Below, one piece after another: positions 17,851-25,154 of a stretch of DNA of 64,000 bases. Both the position numbers and the translations under genes were made by a program. The notes under the pieces are model-generated. The model worked only from the letters and a program-made list of their open reading frames with translations, had not been told where the DNA came from and did not search any database. This DNA is from M3007 sp043764095 (lineage in GTDB: Bacteria > Bacteroidota > Bacteroidia > Chitinophagales > Saprospiraceae), in NCBI GenBank assembly GCA_043764095.1, contig JAYUKX010000081.1, positions 62,001 to 126,000 of the forward strand, given 5' to 3'. How positions within the stretch are numbered: position 1 is the first letter of the stretch; each line of letters begins with the position of its first letter.

Positions 17851-18859
17851 ATGGATGAAAATTCACTAATTTAACATAAGAAATTTGTGCAATCCGTTTT
17901 ATACTTGCACTTAATTTTTCTATATTTTTCCCGCGTGTCATTACTGTAATTAAAAAAGGCCGTCCATCAACTTCTACAATACCTGAATCGTGTAGCTCTG
18001 ACTCGAACCCTTGATTTTCCCATTCGCCATATTTATGCCATTTAGATATTGATGCTGGAAACCCGCTAGATAAACCGCCTTTAAAAGAACAATTACTCAA
18101 TAAATCAGCGGCATATTCGGAATACTCTGGACTTAAGTAGGAAGCATTGTAAATAATCTTAAATAAATTGGAATAGATAGCCGCTGTGACTACAAAATCC
18201 TCTTCTTTTCCTTTTAGTGGTGGAAAGCCCAGTGCCTCGACTAATTGTTGGATTTTTGCGCCATCTGCACAATCCCACAATATTTTTGTTGCATAATTAT
18301 CGGATTCAGCAGCCCTAAAATACAACAATTCATGCATGGTGTACGATTGTCCTTGTATGAGCGAAGATGAAGAATAAAATTGAGTATTAATTTTTACGGT
18401 GTCAGGTAGATCGAATCTAATTTTCTTCAATAAGTAATCCGGTGAAGATTCGGCAGTTTTCAAATGAGTCAACAAGAGTAAAACTTTCATCAACGATGCC
18501 GGATGGAATGTATTTTCAGGGTGGATACTACACCATTGCCCTTCATTAAATTCCCTTATATATACAGACGCCGCAGAAATATTACCCGCTTTTTTAAGGC
18601 TGTCAATTACTACAGATATTACATTTTTCATTGGTAAAAAATGCTCCGACTCAACGTATGGCTCGGCAAATAAAATAGGACTTATTCTTTTATATCCCGC
18701 TGATCTCAATATTTTATAATTAACATTTCGTGGTAATTGGTGCTTATTTGAAAGTAAAAGAAATAAGGATAATATTACGGTTGAACAAATTATAAAGATC
18801 GAAAAAAAATAAGAAAACCTTGTTTTTTGGGATAAAAACATTTTAAAATTACGGCTCAT
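17849..18859 (-). CDS. Class A beta-lactamase-fold serine hydrolase, membrane-anchored
   Basis: 336 aa from the ATG at 18859; the promoter at 18889-18917 rules out the longer frame. One membrane helix near the N-terminus is followed by a penicillin-interacting-enzyme fold with S-x-x-K (FHPASLMK), an SDN-type motif (AAESDNYATK) and, in place of K-T-G, H-D-S-G (ESELHDSGIVEVDG). The His substitution is also seen in some DD-peptidases and esterases of the fold. Activity as a beta-lactamase is not implied; it may act on peptidoglycan peptides. It is not near a resistance context. Confidence 0.75.
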   Translation of the reverse strand: MSRNFKMFLSQKTRFSYFFSIFIICSTVILSLFLLLSNKHQLPRNVNYKILRSAGYKRISPILFAEPYVESEHFLPMKNVISVVIDSLKKAGNISAASVYIREFNEGQWCSIHPENTFHPASLMKVLLLLTHLKTAESSPDYLLKKIRFDLPDTVKINTQFYSSSSLIQGQSYTMHELLYFRAAESDNYATKILWDCADGAKIQQLVEALGFPPLKGKEEDFVVTAAIYSNLFKIIYNASYLSPEYSEYAADLLSNCSFKGGLSSGFPASISKWHKYGEWENQGFESELHDSGIVEVDGRPFLITVMTRGKNIEKLSASIKRIAQISYVKLVNFHP

Positions 18860-18888
18860 GTAAATTACAATTGATTTATAATAAATCG

Positions 18889-18917
18889 CAAATGTATTAA
18901 ACATAAGCACACTTCAA
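18889..18917 (-). promoter_or_regulatory. Complete Bacteroidota promoter for the serine hydrolase gene
   Basis: On the minus strand TTG (18917-18915), 18 bp, then TACATTTG (18896-18889). It places the transcript start near 18882, 23 nt before the chosen ATG. Confidence 0.65.
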
Positions 18918-19044
18918 TAATAATTTATAGGGTATTGCCTAAATTTGGCATATTTACTGAGCCTTGAACCACAGGATAATTTGTAAATGCCAAGAGCAGA
19001 GTTATCTAATCTTGGCATTTACAAAAAGTATAACGAAGTAACTA

Positions 19045-20109
19045 CTACGCCACCTCGCCACCACAAGAAGAACCTGAACCCGCAGTGCAACCATAGCAAT
19101 GCTGATTGAGTACAATATCGCGAACCGACAATCGCTCGTAATCGAATTGTGTTATATGATTTTCTGGGAGTGCTACTTTTAGGTTCAACATTTGATTAAA
19201 GTCGCAGTCGTACATAAAACCATCCCAACTAATAGAAATAGTATTGCGACACATCAGGTTGGATACTACGGTTGGATTATAAGCGGCCACCAATTCCGTC
19301 ATATAACTTTCGTAGTTTTCAGATTCTAGCAAATAATCCAAAAAACGGCTAATGGGCATATTCGTTATTGCAAATAAGTTATTAAACTCAATATCGTATT
19401 TGCGTTTTAACTGCGTTTTAAATTCCTTTTCAAGTCCTGCTTGGCTACCGGGCAAAAAAGCACCCGAAGGATTATACACCAAATCCAAATTAAGCCCTGT
19501 GCCTGCTTTGCCATAGCCCACTGCATTTAATCGGCGTAAGGCTTCAATGGAATCTTCAAAAACGCCGTCTCCGCGCTGTGCATCGGTACGTGTTTTACTA
19601 AAATACGGCAATGAAGAAATGATGTGTACCTGATTTGCGGCAAACCAATCCGGCAGCGTTTGATACTTTTTATTGGCCATAATAATGGTGAGATTACAAC
19701 GATCAATAACAGTTTTACCCAATTTACGACACTCCTCAACGAACCACTTAAAATGAGGATTCATTTCAGGTGCACCTCCAGTAATGTCAACCGTTTTAAT
19801 ATCGTATTGGCTCAATATCTCGAGGCATTTTTCTAAAGTTGCCCGACTCATGTTTTCCACTTTTTTATCTGGACCAGCATCCACATGGCAATGCGAACAA
19901 ACTTGGTTACAAAGTTTGCCGATATTGATTTGGAAAATATCTATTTTAGATGGGCGCAATGGATAAAAACCCGTTGGTGCTATTTTTTCGGCAAAAGGCG
20001 TAAATTTAACATCAGATAGTTCCTTACCATTAAGGACTTTTAACTGAAAAAAAGTATCCGCGAGTGCTTCGCCCCGTGCTGATAATGATTTTGTTCTTTG
20101 TGCAGACAT
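19045..20109 (-). CDS. arsS: Arsenosugar biosynthesis radical SAM protein ArsS
   Basis: 354 aa. Radical SAM enzymes of this family join the adenosyl moiety of SAM to dimethylarsenic species on the way to arsenosugars. The CxxxCxxC iron-sulfur motif is CNQVCSHC near residue 72, and the SAM-binding GGAPE is present (DITGGAPEMNP). The C-terminal region matches the ArsS-type DUF3641 part: NLMCRNTISISWDGFMYDCD and a terminal Cys-rich GCTAGSGSSCGG. Length and motif order fit the family. It is 42 bp downstream of an AhpD-like gene that usually accompanies arsS; no arsM methyltransferase is in the window. Confidence 0.92.
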   Translation of the reverse strand: MSAQRTKSLSARGEALADTFFQLKVLNGKELSDVKFTPFAEKIAPTGFYPLRPSKIDIFQINIGKLCNQVCSHCHVDAGPDKKVENMSRATLEKCLEILSQYDIKTVDITGGAPEMNPHFKWFVEECRKLGKTVIDRCNLTIIMANKKYQTLPDWFAANQVHIISSLPYFSKTRTDAQRGDGVFEDSIEALRRLNAVGYGKAGTGLNLDLVYNPSGAFLPGSQAGLEKEFKTQLKRKYDIEFNNLFAITNMPISRFLDYLLESENYESYMTELVAAYNPTVVSNLMCRNTISISWDGFMYDCDFNQMLNLKVALPENHITQFDYERLSVRDIVLNQHCYGCTAGSGSSCGGEVA

Positions 20110-20151
20110 ATTTATTGATTTGACTTACTCATCTATTTATTCGTAGGATTC

Positions 20152-20493
20152 TTACATCGTCATCTTTTTGGTATGCTTCATCATTTGCGTTGAATATACC
20201 AAGGTAATGCCGGCTTTCATGGCGGCGGCAACATGTACAGCCTCCATCATTTGTTCTTCATCAGATCCTGTTTTTAGGCAGGCACTCGTATAAGCATCTA
20301 TACAATATGGACACTGCATGGCATGTGAAACAGCCAATGCAATCAGTGCTTTTTCGCGTGCAGTGAGCGCGCCTTCTTTCATTACTTCGCCGTAATAATC
20401 GAAAAACTTTTTACCCATTGGCTCTTGCCAATCCGAAATTTTACTAAAATTGGCCAAATCAGCCGCTTCGAAATACTCTTTTTCTTTACTCAT
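20152..20493 (-). CDS. Arsenosugar biosynthesis-associated AhpD-like (carboxymuconolactone decarboxylase family) protein
   Basis: 113 aa, a single CMD/AhpD domain with the redox CxxC motif followed by His-less spacing typical of the arsS-linked subgroup (CPYCIDAYTSACLKTG). Its start (MSKEKEYFEAADLANFSKI) and the downstream arsS make the arsenosugar assignment likely. The chemical role of this partner is not established. It is first in a two-gene operon with arsS. Confidence 0.88.
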   Translation of the reverse strand: MSKEKEYFEAADLANFSKISDWQEPMGKKFFDYYGEVMKEGALTAREKALIALAVSHAMQCPYCIDAYTSACLKTGSDEEQMMEAVHVAAAMKAGITLVYSTQMMKHTKKMTM

Positions 20494-20770
20494 AGTTTTA
20501 AATTGTGTATTGATGCAAAAGTGGTAATTAAAGTTCAGCCTGTAAATGTACGACCGATTCCAATGTTTGGTTTTATGATTACTATATTTTAGGTAAAACT
20601 TGTCGGATTTGAGACAAAATAGAATACAGGGCGTTTCTATTGTTTTATCGTTCTTCTAATAAATAAAATAACAGGAATTTTGTTGCAAAGATCAAAGTAA
20701 AGCATACCATCCGTGTAATTTAGGAAGTAATTTTTTATCCATGTTAATCGTAGCGGCAACGTTATTGTGC

Positions 20771-20808
20771 TATTGTCGGGGCAATTTTTTTCGATTACCC
20801 CGACAATA
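20771..20808. repeat. TTGTCGGGG hairpin repeat, copy 2
   Basis: TATTGTCGGGG (20771-20781) pairs with CCCCGACAATA (20798-20808); AAT/ATT extends the stem beyond the same C-A mismatch seen in copy 1, with a T-rich loop. It lies 26 bp downstream of the GWxTD gene stop. The rest of the 340-bp gap (20494-20833) contains nothing else I can support. Confidence 0.75.
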
Positions 20809-20833
20809 GGCACGGTATTGACAAAGATAGCAA

Positions 20834-22294
20834 TCAATAATCTTCAAAATAAACCCTAGCATTCCGGTTTACATTGCGTTGCATCTCGGTTGCATCCCAA
20901 GGATTATCGCCTGCAAACTCATTCTGTGCATTGCGTTTGTACAATATGGTTTCCCACTTTGGGTTATTAATTTCGCCGCGTGCAGTGGAATGCAATGTTA
21001 CATAATCTTCTCCGGCCAAAGAGGGATTATAAAACAAGAACTTAACGTTACGCTGCTGCGTGGCAGGGAAATTATAATACACCCATATTTCATAAGGCGG
21101 TGCTGCCGGATCATCCTCCACGTGTACTACATCATCTGGCCGGCCATATTTCATATACATACGTCCGCGATCAGATTCAAAACCGTAACGGAAACCACTT
21201 TTAAATTGTTGGTCGGCAAACCTTGCATTTTCGATATATATACGCCAAGCCTCTTCGGGTTTATTGGCATCAATACGTACAAAATGACGGAACAAGAAAA
21301 AGCGCATGGCATCAATATCGGAGCCTTTTAAAATATTTTTTAATTCTTCAGGCTCATTACCAAACGTAACAATAGGAGAAAGTGCTGTAAGGCTATAGCG
21401 CAAGTCTTTTTCTTCTAGTTTTTGTACAAACTGGGTACTCAATGCTTCCTTAGTGAGCGATACCTCTGGAATATTCAAGTAAGGGTTAGCACGTTGGAAA
21501 GATATATTTCTAGTAGCCAATAGTTCGTTGGATTTAGTCCGCAACTCTACGGTGAGTTTATAATTGCCCGTCTCTAACAAGGAAATATCCATTTGGACAA
21601 GAGCGGCATCAATAGTAGAGGGGCGTTTTTTTTGATTGCCCGCCGATACTAACTGGGTTTGGCCATTATTGAAATCTCTTTCTATAATAAAACGTAGGGT
21701 ATATTGCGGATCGGTAATCACATTTTTGCTGTTATAAATTTCAGCATAAAACGCCAATACAGAAGCCTCTTTATCGTAAAAACTAAAAGGAAGCGGCTCC
21801 AAATAATATCCATTCTTGACAAATGGATGCGTAGAAGTATCCTGCTTAAAACCGCGCAATAGTTGTAACTCGGTCATAAACAATTGATTAGAATGCGCAA
21901 CAGAAATCGACTTAGTGTATTTTGCTTTATTCTTTTCCTGCATTTTGTCCTCCGCTGTAATCACCAATTCGTAGTCGCCATTGGGTACTGCCAATCGTTT
22001 TACATCCAACAAGTTGCTATAATACGATAAGATAGGACTATTTAAGGTGTATTTCTCATACGCCACGATGGTTTCGCCTTTTTTTATCAAGATCAATATG
22101 TCTGCGCTTGCTTGGAACCTAGTACTATCAACGGCTTTCCATGAAATAGTAAAAGGATCTATTTCGATGTTAACTTCCACATAGCCCTCATCGGGGGTGG
22201 CCATTATGGCATAGGAAACGCCTAAGTCTAATGCGGATAAGGAATGGGACAGCAGTAGTACTGCGAAAATGAGTCTAATTGTTTTGTGCTTCAT
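20834..22294 (-). CDS. GWxTD domain-containing secreted protein
   Basis: 486 aa from the ATG at 22294, which starts the signal peptide (MKHKTIRLIFAVLLLSHSLS); longer in-frame starts add a non-hydrophobic leader. The C-terminal 120 residues match the GWxTD domain: WRIYIENARFADQQF, then FESDRGRMYMKYGRPDDV and YEIWVYYNF. The eponymous motif is degenerate (GFESD instead of GWxTD). The N-terminal 350 residues are beta-rich and specific to Bacteroidota relatives. Function of the family is unknown. Confidence 0.85.
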   Translation of the reverse strand: MKHKTIRLIFAVLLLSHSLSALDLGVSYAIMATPDEGYVEVNIEIDPFTISWKAVDSTRFQASADILILIKKGETIVAYEKYTLNSPILSYYSNLLDVKRLAVPNGDYELVITAEDKMQEKNKAKYTKSISVAHSNQLFMTELQLLRGFKQDTSTHPFVKNGYYLEPLPFSFYDKEASVLAFYAEIYNSKNVITDPQYTLRFIIERDFNNGQTQLVSAGNQKKRPSTIDAALVQMDISLLETGNYKLTVELRTKSNELLATRNISFQRANPYLNIPEVSLTKEALSTQFVQKLEEKDLRYSLTALSPIVTFGNEPEELKNILKGSDIDAMRFFLFRHFVRIDANKPEEAWRIYIENARFADQQFKSGFRYGFESDRGRMYMKYGRPDDVVHVEDDPAAPPYEIWVYYNFPATQQRNVKFLFYNPSLAGEDYVTLHSTARGEINNPKWETILYKRNAQNEFAGDNPWDATEMQRNVNRNARVYFEDY

Positions 22295-22434
22295 AGCAAA
22301 AATGGTGCGATGCATCCACCGCTTTAAGTGAATAGAGATGTGGTATGATGACCACAAATGACAAATCGATTGATAATCATCAGATTATGTTAGACATGAT
22401 AAGCCAACGTTAAAGTATGGCCTTATTTTCAATG

Positions 22435-22442
22435 CAAATATA
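22435..22442 (-). promoter_or_regulatory. Bacteroidota -7 box (TATATTTG) for the GWxTD gene
   Basis: TATATTTG on the minus strand, 140 bp before the ATG. No TTG at standard spacing, so moderate support only. Confidence 0.35.
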
Positions 22443-22483
22443 GGAAGAAATACCAAAATAGGTGTAATGTTTTACCACTTAAG

Positions 22484-22515
22484 TATTGTCGGGGCCATCT
22501 CTAGCCCCGACAATA
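22484..22515. repeat. TTGTCGGGG hairpin repeat, copy 3
   Basis: TATTGTCGGGGC (22484-22495) pairs perfectly with GCCCCGACAATA (22504-22515) around an 8-nt loop, 16 bp downstream of the stop of the dehydrogenase gene. It shares the outer stem of copies 1 and 2 but has a different loop. Confidence 0.8.
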
Positions 22516-22531
22516 AAATCCGATGCTAATT

Positions 22532-23743
22532 TTAATCCATATCAAGTGCAATATCGACTTTTTCATGCCACGGCAATCCATCTAGCGTAAGTCGCTCCAT
22601 AAACGGATCGGGGTTAAATTCTTCTACATTGAATACCCCTTTTCCAGTCCATTTTCCTTCTAAGATCATGCGTGCACCAATCATAGCAGGTACACCCGTC
22701 GTATAACTTACACCCTGAGTTCCTGTCTCTAGGTAAGCATCGCGGTGAGAGCAATTATTCCAAACATAATAGGTGCGAGGTTTGCCGTCTTTGATGCCTT
22801 TTATACGGTTACCGATGCTGGTATAACCCGTATAGTTCACGCCTAGTTCTTCTGGTTTAGGCAAAACTGCCTTTAGGAATTGAAGCGGAACAATATCTAC
22901 ACCTTTATAACGAATCGGCTCGATGCCCGCCATGCCAATATTTTGGATCACGCGCAGGTGTGTGAGGTATTCTTCGCTAAAGGTCATCCAAAAACGGGCA
23001 CGACGCAACGTTGGGAAATTCTTTACCAGGCTTTCTAGTTCTTCGTGAAAAATCAAATAGGAACGTTTGGGCCCAATTTCAGGGTAACTAATATCTTTCC
23101 AAATTTCGTGTGGCTCGGTTTCTACCCATTGGCCATTTTCCCAATATTTGCCGCGTTGCGTTACTTCGCGGATATTAATTTCGGGGTTAAAGTTGGTAGC
23201 AAATGCTTTTCCATGGCTACCCGCATTGGCATCAACGATATCCAATTCGTGCATTTCATCAAAATAGTGTTTCTTGGCATAAGCCGCATAAACACTGGTA
23301 ACACCGGGATCAAAACCGCAGCCCAAAAGTGCTAAAATACCTTTTTTCTTGTAGCGTTCTTGATAAGCCCACTGCCACGAATATTCAAACTTTGCCTCTT
23401 CTTTTGGCTCATAATTCGCTGTATCCATGTAATTTGTGCCTGTTTCCAAGCACGCATCCATGATCGGCAAATCTTGATAAGGGAGTGCCACATTGATGAC
23501 CAAATCTGGCTTGAATTTGTGGATCAGTGCCACGGTTTGTTCAACCACATCCGCGTCGAGTTTGGCCGTTTTGATCTTTCGGCCACCATAAGCCTGATGA
23601 ATCGCTTCGGCAATTACATCACATTTCTTTTTGGTTCTACTGGCGAGCATAATCTCACCAAAAACATCGCGGTGTTGCGCACATTTGTAAGCAACTACCC
23701 GTCCGACGCCACCTGCGCCGATAATGAGGACTTTGTTTGACAT
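22532..23743 (-). CDS. Saccharopine dehydrogenase family protein, probable carboxynorspermidine synthase
   Basis: 403 aa from the ATG at 23743 (MSNKVLIIGAGGVGRVV). The N-terminal Rossmann fold carries GAGGVG near residues 9-14, and LLGCGFDPGVTSVYAAYAKK and the C-terminal GVPAMIGARMILEG are typical of the bacterial Lys1-like group that includes carboxynorspermidine dehydrogenase. That enzyme condenses aspartate semialdehyde with a diamine, using NADPH, in polyamine synthesis. The partner decarboxylase is not in the window. A large inverted repeat lies immediately upstream of the start codon. Confidence 0.82.
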   Translation of the reverse strand: MSNKVLIIGAGGVGRVVAYKCAQHRDVFGEIMLASRTKKKCDVIAEAIHQAYGGRKIKTAKLDADVVEQTVALIHKFKPDLVINVALPYQDLPIMDACLETGTNYMDTANYEPKEEAKFEYSWQWAYQERYKKKGILALLGCGFDPGVTSVYAAYAKKHYFDEMHELDIVDANAGSHGKAFATNFNPEINIREVTQRGKYWENGQWVETEPHEIWKDISYPEIGPKRSYLIFHEELESLVKNFPTLRRARFWMTFSEEYLTHLRVIQNIGMAGIEPIRYKGVDIVPLQFLKAVLPKPEELGVNYTGYTSIGNRIKGIKDGKPRTYYVWNNCSHRDAYLETGTQGVSYTTGVPAMIGARMILEGKWTGKGVFNVEEFNPDPFMERLTLDGLPWHEKVDIALDMD

Positions 23744-23756
23744 TGTTAAAAATGAA

Positions 23757-23916
23757 GGTGAAAACTTGGCCAGCGGTTTCAAATCAAAAAAGCAGGTAAA
23801 TTTTGATCAATCAAGCCGTTTTTTTGAGTTCGATGCAGCGCATCGGACTCAAAAAAACGGCGCAGAGTGGTCAAAAGTTGACCTTTTTTGGTCGAAACGG
23901 GAGCGGCTAAGTTTTT
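23757..23916. repeat. Long imperfect inverted repeat (about 155 bp) between divergent genes
   Basis: The innermost arms are 22 bp long (23815-23836 and 23840-23861; GCCGTTTTTTTGAGT then CGATGC) with a single T-G wobble and a 3-nt AGC loop. Outward pairing continues through TTTTGATCA/TGGTCAAAA, AAAAAAG/CTTTTTT, GGTTTC/GAAAC and AAAACTT/AAGTTTT near 23761 and 23915. The result is one long hairpin with roughly three quarters of its bases paired. It begins 14 bp upstream of the dehydrogenase ATG and ends about 75 bp before the next gene. No ORF is contained. Confidence 0.75.
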
Positions 23917-23992
23917 ACAAATGAAGTATTAAATTATTTTGGGACAAAAGTAGTAGAAATTTGAGTACTTATACCGAAATTTGCAACAGAAT

Positions 23993-24748
23993 ATGCAAGC
24001 ACGTCAATTATCTATTTTTAAGGACATCTCTTTTAACCCAACATCCATTGAAGATTATGTCCCAATGCAACCTTTAGATCCAGCCATTTTCGATCGTTTT
24101 TGCGAAGATGGATGGTGTTATTGGTCAGATTTGTTGTTTCGACGTAATCTTTGGGAGTGGCGTGGGCAGCCCTGTCGGGTTATTTTGTTGCGTATTAAAC
24201 TCAAAGATTTTCAATTTAGTAAAAGCCAACGCAAGTGTTTGCGTAAAAATATTGACTTAGTAGTGCAAAGCCGCTCGTTACGTATTTGCCGGGAGCATAT
24301 CCTTTTGTTTCACGCCCATGCTGAGCGATTTAGGCACAATCGACCACAAATGATCGAGGGCTTCTTTAGTCAATGGAGTCATATTATGCCTAGTGATGGC
24401 TACGAATTTGACGTTTTTACAGAAAATAAACAGCATATCGCATCTAGCTTTTTCCATATTGGCCAAAAATCTATGGCCGGCAACTACGGCGTATTTGATA
24501 ACGAATATTCGAACCGCAGCCTTGGCACTTTTACGATGTTGTTGGAAATTATGTACGCGCAACAACTCGACTTGGATTATTATTACCCCGGGTTTGTCTA
24601 TGACTTACCCAGCGAATTTGATTATAAATTAAACTTTCACAATTTAGAATATTTTGATTGGTGGGGCAATTGGTATCCACTCGATCGTATGCCTGTACGT
24701 GACTGGCGTGCCGATTGGGAATTACCCGAGCCTTTCAATGAATTTTGA
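23993..24748 (+). CDS. Arginyl-tRNA--protein transferase-like protein (ATE C-terminal domain)
   Basis: 251 aa from the ATG at 23993; a TTG four codons earlier is in frame but less likely. The second half matches the GNAT-like ATE_C fold: EFDVFTENKQHIASSFFHIG, then GVFDNEYSNRSLGTFTMLLE and DYYYPGFVYDLPSEFDYKLN. In the family this region uses an aminoacyl-tRNA to modify protein N-termini. The N-terminal half lacks the Cys cluster typical of eukaryotic ATE, though FCEDGWCYW has two Cys. The substrate is unknown. It is 3 bp from the following CMD-family gene, so the two are probably one operon. Confidence 0.7.
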   Translation: MQARQLSIFKDISFNPTSIEDYVPMQPLDPAIFDRFCEDGWCYWSDLLFRRNLWEWRGQPCRVILLRIKLKDFQFSKSQRKCLRKNIDLVVQSRSLRICREHILLFHAHAERFRHNRPQMIEGFFSQWSHIMPSDGYEFDVFTENKQHIASSFFHIGQKSMAGNYGVFDNEYSNRSLGTFTMLLEIMYAQQLDLDYYYPGFVYDLPSEFDYKLNFHNLEYFDWWGNWYPLDRMPVRDWRADWELPEPFNEF

Positions 24749-24751
24749 CAC

Positions 24752-25105
24752 ATGAGCATAGTAGAAGAGTTCAACGATTATCGCGCACGCATGAACGAGC
24801 GCATTTTGGCAAACGACAACAAAGTAATCAAGCGATTTTGGAGTCTTGATAACCAAACATACCAAGAAGGCGCATTAGATGTGCCAACCAAGGAAATGCT
24901 TGGCTTGGTGGCTTCAATGGTATTGCGCTGCGACGATTGTATCAAGTATCACCTTGGTAAATGCCACGAATTAGGCATCAATACCGATCAAATTTTTGAA
25001 ATATTCGCAGTGGCAAATATGGTAGGAGGTTCTATTTGCATCCCTCATACACGCCGTGCTGTGGAGTATTGGGAGCAATTACTCGTAGAAGCCGAAAAAG
25101 GATAA
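24752..25105 (+). CDS. Carboxymuconolactone decarboxylase / AhpD-like protein
   Basis: 117 aa with one CMD domain. The redox-type motif is CDDCIKYHLGKCHELG, with CxxC and a downstream His as in AhpD-like proteins. Only 3 bp separate it from the ATE-like gene. The second protein of this fold in the window (20152-20493) is more closely tied to arsenic metabolism; this one is probably a general thiol-peroxidase-like protein. Confidence 0.85.
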   Translation: MSIVEEFNDYRARMNERILANDNKVIKRFWSLDNQTYQEGALDVPTKEMLGLVASMVLRCDDCIKYHLGKCHELGINTDQIFEIFAVANMVGGSICIPHTRRAVEYWEQLLVEAEKG

Positions 25106-25154
25106 ACTACTTCCCTCAAAATCAATATGCAGTCAAAAAACTATATCATATAAC

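Noticed and set aside
20637..20837. 66-codon open frame on the minus strand upstream of the AhpD-like gene
   Set aside because: It runs through the TTGTCGGGG hairpin, has no recognisable domain or promoter, and overlaps the end of the GWxTD gene.
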